Positions 43,296-54,894 of a DNA stretch of 64,000 nucleotides are shown here, in pieces. The position numbers were made by a program, and so were the translations under genes. How positions within the stretch are numbered: position 1 is the stretch's first letter; every line of letters begins with the position of its first letter. This stretch comes from Prinsepia uniflora (lineage: Eukaryota; Streptophyta; Magnoliopsida; Rosales; Rosaceae), in NCBI GenBank assembly GCA_032719365.1, contig CM064867.1, forward strand, positions 58,034,601-58,098,600, read 5' to 3'. The notes below the pieces were generated by a model. It was not told the DNA's origin. It searched no databases and worked only from the letters and a program-made list of their open reading frames with translations.

Positions 43296-43885
43296 AGAGG
43301 TAATGATTGAATGGCAGGCATAAACATAGCTCCATCCTTTTCCACATGTTGAGCAACATTGGCATTACCCTTGGTATGACAATCCTTAGCATAGTGTCAC
43401 TTAAAAAACATTTTCCTTGTTTTAAACTAGTTGTTTCCAAAATGTTTTCTATTGCAGACTTTACAGGTTGGTTTGTTCTCAGCCTCACTTTTGTTCTCAT
43501 TTCTGTGTTTTCTAGCATTCTCATTATCTGACCTTTTATTCCATGGCTTGCTTCCACCATTTGCATTCTTTTTAGGCTTCCTACGAGAAGGTCTAACATG
43601 CATACTAGAGAATGCTTTTTCTACAGAGTTTTCATAATGAAGTTCTAACCTCTGATCATAGGCCTTAATTGATGCAATCATTTCCTGTACATTAACTTCA
43701 TCTAGATCTTTAGTTTCTCTGGAATTGACACGATAGGATCATAATGCTTAGTTAAACTTATGAGAATTTTCTGTCCCATTCTAGTTTCTTTTATATCTTC
43801 ACCATAAGACCTGATTTGATCCACAATCGTATACAATCTAGATAAGTATGCATTAAGTGATTCATCATCTTTCATTGTAATATAA
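43296..43885 (-). pseudogene. Copia gag, N-terminal part missing
   Basis: Minus-strand codons give NAYLSRLYTIVDQIRSYGED, then MIASIKAYDQRLELHYENSV (the UBN2 gag domain), a Lys/Arg/Asn-rich linker and CKVCNRKHFG followed by stops (zinc knuckle). The upstream part and the 5' LTR are missing beyond 43885, so the element is 5' truncated. Confidence 0.85.
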
Positions 43886-44889
43886 AAAAATTCAAATGCA
43901 CAACACTAACGAATTCTCATAATCACATTTTGAAGGGGAGCCGTCATATTAGGGGTGGTACTTTTTAACATGATTTGAAACTTGCACGAAATTTATTCGA
44001 ATCATTCATGATTAAAATTTTGGTTTATTAATTTTGGAAAATACATTATGACATGATTAATAAACCGGTGCATTTCAGGTCAATAGTAAGAGGAAAAAAA
44101 ATCAACTTTGAGAGTTTCTCTCTAAATACTTTTCTCTCTACCTTTTCTCTAGGAATTCGATTGGTCGCAACCCTAGTCGTTGATCCCCACCTGGGGTCAG
44201 TGACAGTCGCTCTTCTCCTCTCCCTTCTTCCCCTCTCCTTATCTTCTTCTCCTCTTCCTCATCTTGTCTTATCTTTTTTCTCTTCTCGATTGCCCTCTCT
44301 CTACCTCAGAGTTTAGGTTCGTTGGCTTTTCATGGTAGCATGGAGTGGGGCTACAGTTGCCAAGTACCTTTTCTAAAGCTCATCTGACAGCCTAATGTTA
44401 ACCTTGATTAGGAAATTAGCTGATGTTTTGTTTCTAGCTTTATATCCAGATGTAGATCACGTTCAAATTCGAGCGATGGAGGTCTTGCTACAATTACGGT
44501 GCTTACGCTATGGCCTGCTGGTTCAGCGGCATTGCAGCCTACATAAATGGTGATGATAGTCTGCTAAATCTGCTTTGGCTGCGTTAGTGCTTGGGAATGG
44601 TGTTGCAGCAACGGAGGCTACGCTTTAGCAGACGTTGATGCGACACTGTTTTCTTTGACGGTAGTACGTCCTAGTTTTAACGACTTCTTATTGTGTTGGG
44701 GGATGTGACACAAGATTTAACAACGGAAATGGTATGGTTGAGGGAGATGATATACTGTATGTGGGTGCATATGGTGCCCTAGTCTACTGGATTTGTATTT
44801 TTGGGCAGTTCTGTTCTTGGGCTTGGTGTTGCCTTAAGTCATTGTTTTGGTTTGGGCCTAGTTTAATTTAGGCTCTATGATCCACAGGT
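43886..44889. other. Unclassified 1 kb with a C/T-rich tract
   Basis: A strongly pyrimidine-rich stretch at 44110-44310 (CTCTT/CCTCTTC words) is followed by mixed sequence without a sustained open frame. It could be a LINE 5' region or a gene leader relic. I cannot support either. Confidence 0.3.
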
Positions 44890-45530
44890 CTATCAAAAAA
44901 TTGCATCTAGCTTCTGTCCATTATACATGTTGGCATAAAATACAGTCAATGTAAGTAATTGGGTTAACATTGTCGCCTAATGGTTCGACAAGCTGCTCGT
45001 CTCCTTATTACTTTGGTTTTGGGGCCCTACCCCATTCCAGAGTGCACATTCCGTGTTGTTTGGTTTGTAATTTGCGAGCCAAAGCTCTGATCAATGAAAA
45101 ATTTGGCAACATCTCCTTACGTTTCCCCAAATGAACAACGTAGATATTACAAAGAAATATCTAGTATACATTCGGACAACAATGTAGGATGCAAACAGAC
45201 CGAATTTTTCACAACCGAAACTTGACATCGTAGGTTATGATCTATACAACACGTAGTTCCACACCCCCAAAACTTTCTGAATAAACGGGTCTAAGGCCCG
45301 TCTGATGCACTATCAGACAACAGTTTTTCACACAAACTGTTATCTGAGAGCCTAATAGACAACAGTTTTTCTCAAAACTGTTGTTTATATGTGTGAAAAA
45401 CTGTTGTTTGATGGTGCATTAGACAACAGTTTTTCTGAAAACAATCATCTATTAGCCTATAGACAACAGTTTTTTCAGTAATGTAGACAACAATTTTTTT
45501 GTTTAGATGTTGTGTGATATACTTTTAGAT
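44890..45530 (-). mobile_element. CACTA 5' end: TNP2 leader and GACAACAGTTTT subterminal repeats
   Basis: 44890-45135 matches the TNP2 leader at 24120-24345. To its right, repeats of AGACAACAGTTTTTC and the inverted GTTGTCTATTAG/AACTGTTGTTT cluster at 45305-45530, as in CACTA subterminal zones. A possible terminus is TTTTTTCAGTAATG at 45470-45483, a damaged form of a TAGTG end. The exact border is uncertain. Confidence 0.55.
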
Positions 45531-45954
45531 ATCAAATTTATATTAATAAGACAATAGTAATTCACTATTGTATGAAACTTATAAGCTTATTACAAATGAC
45601 ATTTATGTGTCACATCTTCACGCACCTGTTGTCAATTTATATATAAAAAATTTCAATTAATAGTAGCAAATCCATCAAACAGTCATTCTTATATTAAATC
45701 AACTAAAAAGTAAAAAGATAGCCATATATTGCAATTCAATTGTTACATAATTAACATAAAAGTACATTGTTTAAGTTGCGCAATTCAATTGTACTGAGTC
45801 ATTCTAATGCTACCTAAACCTAAGTTACATAATTTCCTAAAAAAACAGCTCACTCACCACGCACTTCATCTATCTCTTGCGTGAATTAGAACATTTGATC
45901 ATAAAAATTCCAAAGCACCGAATGCATTGTTGTTCTCTGTTTGGCAACACCTTC
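45531..45954. other. Unassigned sequence left of an LTR insertion
   Basis: AT-rich, no gene recognised. It would be continuous with 50381 onward before the LTR element inserted at CCTTC. Confidence 0.4.
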
Positions 45955-48576
45955 TGACACGACCCATCCCAAATCCCCCCGGAATTAACACGGGATATGC
46001 CCTGCTCTCGTCTGACACGAAATGTTAGACAAGGGATAACTCGAAATCTCAGCCCATTCGGGGCTTCCAGAGCGCGCCAGGATTGGTGGAGAAGTGTGAT
46101 GTCTCGGTCTCTGCTACAACCCGTATCCGTGATCAATCTGAAGGGCATTAAAACCATTAAAAGCTACGAGTGGACGAAAAATCAATAGTTTAATAAAAAC
46201 ACATTTCATAACAAGACATTTATGCCCCTTACTAAAAAGTATGCATGCATTTGAAAACCAATAATCAAACCATTTACTTTAATTAAATCATTAGGGTCTT
46301 AGACCAAAACCATAAATCCAAGTATATGGGAACTCAGCCCAAAACCGTAAATCCAATCATGTAGACCACTGCCCAAAATCACCAACACTGAAATACCATT
46401 ACATAAATCCAATAAATTTGAAATCCAAATACCTAATCCAGTAATGCCATGAATCACAATTCAGTCCAATACAATTATATACCAATCCTCGGCATCCCAG
46501 ATGCCTGGCGTTCCAGACGCCTGACGTCCCAGACATCCAATAATAGCAATCTTGCTCCTGAGTTACTCTACGGTCCGGTCGCTCCATAGAATAACCCCTC
46601 GCAGGCAATGCTTGACATTCCAGATGTCATGTATAGAGCTACGTGTGCCCCTCGGTCTCAGTCGAGTCTCCCCCAGAGTCACCTAAGTCCCTGACCCACC
46701 ATGGAGGGGCGATATCAGATCATAAGGATTGTATATGGAAAAAATTTCATAATCATCTCAATCCGTTCAAATGGGCCTATGCCCGGGATTTCCATAAAAC
46801 CATCGTAATCCAAAAATCTGATTTCTCAAATCCAAATCCATTTATGGGTCCCCGACCTGAAATCACATTCATAAAACACAATTGGACCTCATGCTTGATT
46901 TCATAAATCAACTGGGCCCCTGACCCGATAATATAACTCAAATGGATTTCATGTTTGAGGCTTTCCAAAATAAATGGGTTTCATGCCTGAGTTCACCTTT
47001 TCAAATCCAAAACCATTTCATCAAACCATCACCGAAACCACAATCGCGTACAAATACGTAAATCACTCGAAATATGTACAAATATGTAAATCACCAATAT
47101 CACAATCATCATCATAGAAATCACATATGTAAAACATATAAAACAGTTAAGCATGCATCACAGTTTAGAAAACAATGTCCACTCACAGACCGTCCTAGCT
47201 GCCGCCTCGATACGCGTGCCATAAACCTCCCCAGCTAAATCACCATCATCGGAACATCTGGACCTGTCCAAATCACACCCGAAGTTCACTAACAACTTCA
47301 AATAGGCTAACATTGAATCCACCAATTTTCCCGGAAATTTTAAACGTATTTAAAATAAACCCTAAACTTTCGGACACCCAAAACTACCCCAAATGGTGCC
47401 TGATCGACTCGAAACTTGTCCCAAAATGTTCGTTACATCGAAAGGATAAAATTACATGTTCACCGTGCCTCAACATACAGGCCCACGTACCCTTACACAC
47501 TGTCCAAAGCCACTGTGAGTGAAACCCACGCGCCGTGAACAGTGCATCCCTAACCTCTGTCGAACCCGGTCCACCTGGTTTTCGGGTTTGACCGAACTGG
47601 CCAACTGTCGCGACTAGTTCTCCTAACTCCAGCCACCATTCTCCTCCTTGTTTCTTCCTATGTCATCGTCTAATCCCCATCAGCATCTCTATGATCTTAA
47701 AACCAAGAAAAACCAACCATAAACTCACCTCCAACGATGAACAATGCTGTGACTTACATCTCTATGATCCGGACGCCTCAGGCCACCAAGCTTCTCGATA
47801 TCGATCCCAATGCACTAGTCTGAGTCCTGAGAACACTTTAGGATCATCCAACTCGATTAGGAACATCACAAAATGGTTTCCAAAAAATGGGTTTAAAACA
47901 GGTTACGGGTTACCCTCGCCGTGGCCACCACCGTGGCTGCTATCCTTAGCCCTTTGCCAGCTCTCAGTCTCTCAGTACCTCGTTTAATCACTCATTCCCT
48001 TAGCCTCACGCAGGAGCAAAAAGAAGGGTATGGTAGTAGGGTGGTATGTGTTTGTATGTTTAGTTGTGTGTTTGGGTTAGGAGAAAATGAAAGAATGATG
48101 CACGGGAAAGAGAAGATAAATGGATGATTAATATTAAAAATATTAAAATAATAATCCCACCCAATCACATCATAGATCCACAATTTAGGGGAAATGACCA
48201 ATGGGATGAGTGACACTTGTCACTCATCCAAGGGCCCCACATTAATTAATCAGCCAATCATAATTAAGTATTATTTAATTCGGATCCTGACACATTAATT
48301 ATACCGATTTCAATCCCGTGACCATAACTTTTCCGTCGGACATTCGATTTTGACGTGCTGCCTGTTTACGGACTCGTGACGTCCCAATCTAGGTCACGAT
48401 CATTGGTCCTCTTACATTTGACTCCCCAAGTCAAAAGTCAACATTTTGCCCAAATCCAGTGGCAAAACAGTCATTTTACACTGTCCGTCCCAATTCACTC
48501 AACTAATGCCTGATTAGTCATACTAAATCCATAATTAATTAATATTAAATCCAGATATTCAGGACGGGTCGTTACA
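45955..48576 (-). repeat. LTR of the 45955-50375 element
   Basis: It is 2,622 bp. The cassette boundaries are CTACGAGTGGAC (46164-46175, two changes) and GTCCACTCACAG (47177-47188); the acceptor-like TCTGAAGGGC complement is at 46137-46146. GGTCT...AGACC, GGGC...GCCC and similar foldbacks lie between 46290 and 46990. Confidence 0.85.
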
Positions 48577-50375
48577 ACCTTCCCCCCTTACATAATTTCG
48601 TCCTCGAAATTCCAACTATTCTGATTCCACATCCACCTCGTGGAAAACAAGTTCGGCTTCACACCATGTGTACGCGTGTACACCCACTAACCAACGTAAT
48701 ACTTGTCTACACCCAGACATTTTACCAATACTCACTTCGCATCATCTACACTCGACCACTTCGAGTGAAATTGATCACATATTCTGAGTTGATACAACAA
48801 GCCAATTGCATTATTACGCTAACACATTCAGCCAAACTATCACCACTTTGCCAGTCGCTAATCAATTTGACATCTCTCCCACACTGAGAGTTATCAAATC
48901 TCACAATTTCTCCGTACTTCTTGAATTTTACCATGTCAACATCACACGTCCCATGACATCACACTCAGCCAGCAATCACGGCTCCACGGTCACAGTTTGA
49001 ATCACCAACACAACTCTAACTCACTCTAGAGTCGCACCAAGATAACCTGTACCAAATCTCCCTCAATGTAATGTAAGATCAACGGTTGGATCTCACCTCG
49101 CCGGGCAAGCTCAAACCTGCAGAATTTATTGGTCTTGGTGCTCACGTCAGTCAACTCCCTCAGTGATCCATTACGCTAGTGAAAGTCACAGAGCAGTAAC
49201 TTCACGCAAAGAAACCCGTGGTTACACTAACCATCAACTCATTTCACTTATGGATACACAATCCACGCTTCACTCACCTGGGAACTTTCAGCAAAGATTT
49301 CTTACCTTAAATTTCACTATACATTAAAATCAGCTCGATAGGATCCTCATAACAATGAAATGAATCTCACTCGATCAGTGTGTAACAGGACCCCATCGAA
49401 TACCTGCTCAGCATTGATACACATCACAACTATAGGGTTCCACTAGCCACCCACGGCTCTGAGCACCTGCTCATACGATCACTGAACCCATCAGAATCAC
49501 TCTGGCCCAGCGCACAGTATCCAACGTCTAATTCACGTCTCAACCAATTCAATGATACCTAAACTAAGCCGATTACCAACACATTCATCAATGCACCACT
49601 GGTACATCCTATATACCGTCACTAGACACCACCCAGGCCTGTCGAGTATCGATCCTCGCACAACATACCCAGTATGTATATCCATCCACTAACCAGCCCA
49701 CAACATAGCTCATAGTTAATCACGCCTCAATTCTAGAGTCTATCTGTCCAATCACGTATGAGACAGACCACACTCCAATTTCGTGTCCATTCCGAGTCTT
49801 CTGGTCGCCCGACCTGCATCTAAACGTCTACTCCTAATCACGTCATCCAATACGTCCCAATCTGAATCACATCCACCAAGGTGTACCCATTCATGCCCAA
49901 TGAGTATCCAATCTCACCACGTCTATCGAGACGTACCAACTCCAATCCTATAGGATACTTGCTCGTTCGTTTACCATATCGTACCATATCGACTTTGAAA
50001 AGAAGTCAATCCCCAAAACATAACCTGATCATCAAGATCACGATCCAGACCCATCACATCACCCGATCATTAACATCACGATCCTCGATCGTCACAACAC
50101 CCTATATCCTCAACATCACGATCCTGATTCACATCGCGATCCTAGGTGGATCCACACTTGATCACTCTTAGCTAACTACCAAGTTTCAGGTCATAGGGCC
50201 TTACACCCTCTTTGAATCCTTCGACAGTCACAATATTCCTCCATCGATCCTAACGAGCTCTGGTAGCCCCGAATGGGCTGAGGTGTTGTGTTATCCCTTA
50301 TCTGACACTTCGTATTAGACGGGAGCAGCGCACATCCCGTGTTAATCCAGGGGGGATTTGAGATGGGTCGTGTCA
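45955..50375 (-). mobile_element. Group A element with inverted U5 ends and a CCTTC TSD
   Basis: It consists of a minus-strand LTR (45955-48576), a PPT complement and palindrome (48577-48611), about 1.6 kb of non-coding interior, and then about 150 bp of U5 end in plus orientation (about 50228-50375, ending GGGTCGTGTCA). CCTTC flanks both ends (45950-45954 and 50376-50380). A normal copy would end with the U3 side, TCGTTACA. The PBS and the 5' half of the interior are missing. No coding capacity. Confidence 0.8.
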
Positions 50376-50452
50376 CCTTCAACATTGACTAATCATGGAA
50401 TAATCAGGATTAGCATGGTTTAAAACATCATAGGGAGCATTTGACTGGCCTT

Positions 50453-50498
50453 GAGGCAGTATCCACCCATGCTCAGAGGCAGTATCCACCCATGCTCA
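50453..50498. repeat. Perfect 23-bp tandem duplication
   Basis: GAGGCAGTATCCACCCATGC plus TCA occurs twice head to tail (50453-50475 and 50476-50498). Confidence 0.95.
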
Positions 50499-50660
50499 AA
50501 TTCAATCCCTGCGTAAATAAAAAGATAAAATGCCTATAATTCTTGGCAGGACAACTACATAGAGTTACCAACAAATAGAACAGCAACAGTTATAACATTA
50601 CTTGCTACTAATGTCAGTGTGAGTGTTGTACATATATATAGATGTCAAATGTAATTATAC

Positions 50661-50778
50661 CTTAATGGCAACCTGTAGCCCTTCTTTGCTGTATCAACTG
50701 GTTTGTGGTTATTTTCGATGGACGCAATGCGGCCAATAGTAATAAATCCTTTTGAGGTATACAAATTGGAGTCCCTAC
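50661..50778 (-). pseudogene. eIF5B exon remnant (domain II side)
   Basis: Minus-strand codons read VGTPICIPQKDF, then IGRIASIENNHKPVDTAKKG, the segment after the GVDVLEGIAKV stretch of eIF5B. A one-base indel shifts the end of the exon. The downstream border AAG/GTATAA is a good donor. The base pair before GTAGGG is AT where an acceptor AG is expected. Later exons are not found. Confidence 0.85.
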
Positions 50779-51754
50779 ATGTATAAAGAAAACAAAATAT
50801 AAGATAGCTAGATTGAATTAACAAAATATTTAATTGATATTATTATAGAAAACTTCAAAAATAACAAATAAAGTCATTGAGTTATATAGACCACAAAACA
50901 TAGTCCACAGTGTTGAGAAGCGAAGGAAAAAACAGACATAACAGAGTGAAACCGATTAACATTAAGCCAAAAACTCTCATGAGTTAACTCTAAAGTGTAT
51001 GTGAATTCACAAAAAGATGTCGCACATGAAAGATGCCGAGAAACCTTCACAAAAATACAACTACTTAATGCAAACTAGTGGCGGAAATTAAAAGGGCTTT
51101 CCCACCAAAGTGTTACATCCATAATGGGGCCAAATAGGGGAAAGCATCCAGCAGGTGCCTAAGAAAAACTCACTGATTTTTTTGAATATTTGTTTCCATC
51201 ACCTATGTTACCGTTAAAAACTGTACAAACTCATTAGGTAAAATTAGACTACCCTACTAATTGGTGAAAAGTCCACTACTTAATCCAAGCTGGTGAGTGG
51301 TAATGAAAGTGTCTCCCCAATCAAGAGTAGGATCCTTAGCAGACAAAGAAAGAAAGATATTAGGCGGGTGCCACAAAAACAATCCCAGCTCTTTTTTAGA
51401 AAAACAATTTCCACCAACGGAGTTACATTTTCAACAACTAGACTAACTCATTAGGTGGAATTTACAGTACCCTCCTCCTTGAGGCAATTCTCAGCATTGA
51501 GTCTATGCTCAATCGCAAGTGCCTGATTTTTCAAATGTATTTTTCTAAGCAAAGAGTAAATAAGAAGTTCACAAGAAAAATGAGAAAAGAATAAGTAAGA
51601 TGGTAGAATTTAACACTCTTGAACTCTGAGAATGAACACAATGGTCTTTTTAGAACTTATGCACTTGTCATGCCAGGATAAACCTAAAGCCTCACACACA
51701 TTATATCCCAATAAAGAGAGCAAGGTAAACTAAATGTTGTCTATATAATTTTAC
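50779..51754 (-). other. Intron-like sequence between eIF5B exons
   Basis: AT-rich, with no other gene seen. It starts with a consensus donor GTAAAA next to the upstream exon. Keeping introns shows that the eIF5B copy is a genomic fragment, not a processed retrocopy. Confidence 0.5.
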
Positions 51755-52316
51755 CTTCGCAATGCCTTCAAGAACATCAACCCCCAATACAATTGGATCC
51801 TTCTTGTTGAAAACATAGTTGGGTAAAATCTTGAGTACATAGGGAAAGACAGCTTCATCAGCAGATTCCTTCTTCCTTTCCTCCTTGAGATTGTCAATAT
51901 AGGCCTTAAATTGATCAAATAAGTGATAGATGATATCAGCAATAAAAATCATCACACCTAAGTCATCTGCCATTTCCCGGGCCTCTAGTATCACTTTGAC
52001 ATTAAATTCCAAGATGGTGGCAAACTCCTTTCTCTTTTCGAGCATTACACTAGCTTTCATGACATCCTTTTTATGTACAGGGCCTATGCTAATACCACTA
52101 ACTGGAATGTTAACATATGGGGTCTTTAAAAATTCTAGCAAAGTTTCCAAGGATCCTAGAGTAGATGCTTGTACGCAAACTCCCTCACCACTCTTGTCAA
52201 TCATGTTCATAACTGACTTCATATCCTCCATGGCTGCATCCCTGACCTCATCCAGGTCATCATGAGGCCCTACCACATAAAGGGCAGTTCCAGCAATAGC
52301 GTGTTCAAGACTTTGC
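51755..52316 (-). pseudogene. eIF5B exon remnant with a long open frame
   Basis: This exon lies inside an open frame of 205 codons (51701-52318). It matches plant eIF5B, the ribosome-dependent GTPase that joins the 60S subunit: LEHAIAGTALYVVGP, GEGVCVQASTLGSLETLLEF, VNIPVSGISIGPVHKKDVMK, IADIIYHLFDQFKAYIDNL and NKKDPIVLGVDVLEGIAKV. These cover the middle beta-barrel and domain III region. The G domain and start are absent, so no GTPase could be made. After GIAKV the frame runs into the intron. Some conserved residues are changed. Confidence 0.93.
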
Positions 52317-52423
52317 ATAAGACAAACATCAAAATAAAATAAAAAATCTCACAACATAAGTCCACTTGCAACTATCCTACAATAAACATAATTGGACTGT
52401 CCTTGATTTAAAACTAGGATGAC

Positions 52424-52483
52424 CTGTGCTGTGATCTTGATACCCTGTGCAACCTTGATTTCACTGTGATGCAGATATGTCCC
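52424..52483 (-). pseudogene. eIF5B small exon remnant
   Basis: Twenty codons, GTYLHHSEIKVAQGIKITAQ, precede the long exon. Acceptor TTTCAG and donor CAG/GTCATC are intact. The intron of about 110 bp to the next exon ends in GCAA where an AG is expected, so splicing is probably damaged. Confidence 0.9.
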
Positions 52484-52990
52484 CTGAAATAATGAAACCA
52501 TAGGATTATTATCTGAAGTGATGATCTTGCATTGTCTCAAATATTAATAGTTCACACAAGGCATGAGAAAACAATTTAATCTTTGGAGCTGATGCAGTTG
52601 ATAACCAATGAATTGGCAACATATATGAGGGTGAAAAATAATTGAGATCCAAAGGTATAAATTACTTATACACTTCTCTCCAACAAAAAGAAAAGATTAA
52701 GCAATTGTAACTTTGACTTAATTCGAATGAGAAAAAGATCAATATTGGTCCTAGAAGCCATTTTAGTAAGCTAGAAGAAAGCGACAAAGAACATGAGTCA
52801 TGGGCAAAAATATGATGATAATAATTACTATTAATTGAAATTGTTGGGTTCACTCCAACAACTGTTGGATCATAAGAACTTAACGCTTCCTAAAATATGA
52901 GGAGCGCATTACGTAGAAATGAAAGTCTGTTAAGGTTCAACAATATAAAACGTTTAACAATATAAAACATGCAAAATCAAAGCAAAAAAA
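52484..52990. other. Gap where the eIF5B G domain should be
   Basis: The coding sequence for the GTP-binding domain normally lies between the N-terminal and middle regions. None of its motifs is found in these 507 bases. Confidence 0.55.
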
Positions 52991-53260
52991 CGTTCAACAA
53001 TATGACTTCTTTTTCTTACCAGAGAATGTAATCTGAGGAACATCATCATGATTATCATCACCACCACCTGTTAGCCTAGATTCGTCATCATCCTGAACAC
53101 CCTCATCCTCATTTCCAAGCAACCCAAAACTCGAAGAGCTGAACACACTATTGCCACCACTCTTATTCGACTTTCCTTTCTTTTTTTCGAGTGAAAGCAA
53201 CTTGGGGAATATCATCTTCATCCTCTTCCAACTTGGGGAATATTATCGCTGCACACATAT
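52991..53260 (-). pseudogene. eIF5B N-terminal exon remnant
   Basis: Minus-strand codons include NSVFSSSSFGLLGNEDEG and DDVPQITFSGKKKKS, the acidic and Lys-rich low-complexity N-terminal region of plant eIF5B. A second DDIPQVAF unit lies just upstream in another frame, and a run of A residues marks the frameshift. The real start codon is not found. Confidence 0.7.
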
Positions 53261-53345
53261 CATTCTCGTGTTGTCATCTAAGCGGTTAGGGTTCTAACCC
53301 CTTTCATTGCTAAAAAAAGAAAGAGAGTTTTGTGGGTTTTCTATA
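53261..53345 (-). promoter_or_regulatory. Possible telo-box in the leader of the eIF5B copy
   Basis: The minus strand reads AGAACCCTAACCGC near 53281-53294. AACCCTAA-type telo-boxes are common near the start of plant translation-machinery genes. This is a weak single-motif call. Confidence 0.3.
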
Positions 53346-53353
53346 CTCTGGAA

Positions 53354-54051
53354 TAGGCTTCACCATTTGGCCCAAAAGTCCATGGGCTTATGGGGCCCGA
53401 TAAGCCCGATGGACAAAAGCTCGGCCCGACCCGCTATGGGCCGTGGGCCAGCCCGGCCCGAGAGTTAGCGGGCTGGGCTTGGGCTTATGGTGCTCAAACC
53501 CGATAGGCCCGAGCCCGATAAAGCCCGATAAGCACAGCCCGACCCGCCCGTAATAAACCCGGCTCATAAGCCCGAAAATATAAAATATTTATTATTTAAA
53601 AATTAATACTCAACCCATTCTTAATACAAATATTTCAACCCAAACCCAAATCTCAGCCCCAAGTCCACCTAATTTATTTTATAAAACCCAATACTCAATA
53701 CTCAATAGTCAATACAAACCCTAACCACTCATCCACCTACTTAATAAGCCCAACGTTTTTGGACCCTTGAGTATTTTATTTTAACGAGACCACATTTTTG
53801 CACCCTTGTGTATTTTTTTTCATTATTAATATTTTTTTGTAATTTTAAAATTTGAGACATAATTTATTGCAAAAACCCACGTAAGCCCGATCCAAGTGGG
53901 CTTAATAGGCCCGACCCGAAAAGCCCGATATAAACCCGGCCCAATAAAAGCTCGTGGGCTTTTTTTTATGTCATTAAGTCCGCCAGGCCCGGCCCGCAAA
54001 TTTAAAAATTATTTAATAAGCCCGGCCCGGCCCGGCCAATGCCGAACCCTA
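53354..54051. mobile_element. Non-autonomous hAT element, 698 bp
   Basis: The ends TAGGCTTCACCATTTGGCC and the complement of TAGGGTTCGGCATTGGCC form imperfect terminal inverted repeats. CTCTGGAA is duplicated at 53346-53353 and 54052-54059 (8 bp, hAT). The interior is filled near both ends with GCCCGATAAGCCCG and GCCCGGCCCG words and has an AT-rich middle. No transposase. It split the leader region of the eIF5B copy. Confidence 0.85.
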
Positions 54052-54199
54052 CTCTGGAAGACCATGTGTGTTTGATTTTCAGATTGGCAACCTTTGTTGG
54101 GGTTTTTTTTTAATGAAAAACAGTAACCAGCGCGCTTTTGCCATTTCCAAATTTCAATTGCCGCTTTCACTCCTTTGAAAATTTTCATTTCCCTCCCAT

Positions 54200-54403
54200 T
54201 ATATGGACTCCAATAGACAAAACTCAATCAAAAAGTGTTGTCTATTAGTTCGCAAAATATTGAAAAAAAATCAGATAACTAACATTTTTACATGAGCATA
54301 GATGACAGTTTGAATCAAAATTGTTATTTTTTAGAATAAGATGACAGTTTCAACCTAAACTGTCATCTAATTAGTGTCATATATGACTAAAAATGGCATA
54401 GTG
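54200..54403 (-). mobile_element. CACTA-like right end
   Basis: The complement of the edge reads CACTATGCCATTTTTAG, a CACTA-type terminus. Behind it lie GATGACAGTTT units, partly inverted (ACTGTCATCT), and AATAGACAACACTTTTTG, which resembles the 45305-45530 repeats. No certain partner end was found. Confidence 0.5.
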
Positions 54404-54894
54404 AAAGTTCACAAAGTGATGAAACATATATCTTTGAGTTTACAAAGATATATAGAAGAGAAGAAAAGGCATGTTTGTGAAAGGAAGTGTTTTCATGGTG
54501 CTGCTTAGGACTTAGGTACTTTTTTCTTGCCTAGCCTTGCTTATAGAAACAAATCATGCAAGGGTTTCAGGGTAATTAAAATAATAGTATTATAAAAATA
54601 TGGAGGGAAATTGAGAGGGGTTGTTAAGGGGAAGAAGACATGGGACTGGTGTTGTTTGCTTTTCTGGTTTGGGTTTTGCCTTGGTTTTGAAATCACTGTG
54701 AATAAATTACTTGTCATCAACTCCATTTTGTAACTTCATTTTCCATTCTGTGTCAAAACTCCAAGGAAAAAGTTCATTACTTTTCGTTTAGACATGTAGG
54801 ATTAATCAATTATCACAATAACCAATACAGATCATTGGCTTTTGTTTGGCTTTTGTTTGGCTTTCGTTGACACTTTGTTTCAAATTGGTTGTAG
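54404..54894. other. Unassigned, probably intron or leader of the next gene
   Basis: AT-rich with no motif. It ends in TTGGTTGTAG, a good acceptor before the transposase codons at 54895. Confidence 0.4.

Noticed and set aside
45308..45320. CACTATCAGAC as a CACTA left terminus
   Set aside because: The word lies inside a run of subterminal units with the same surroundings (GATG...AGACAACAG), and no matching TSD was found.
53352..54049. TACTCTGG as the hAT TSD
   Set aside because: Shifting by two bases to CTCTGGAA gives ends starting TAGG on both sides, which fits hAT termini better.
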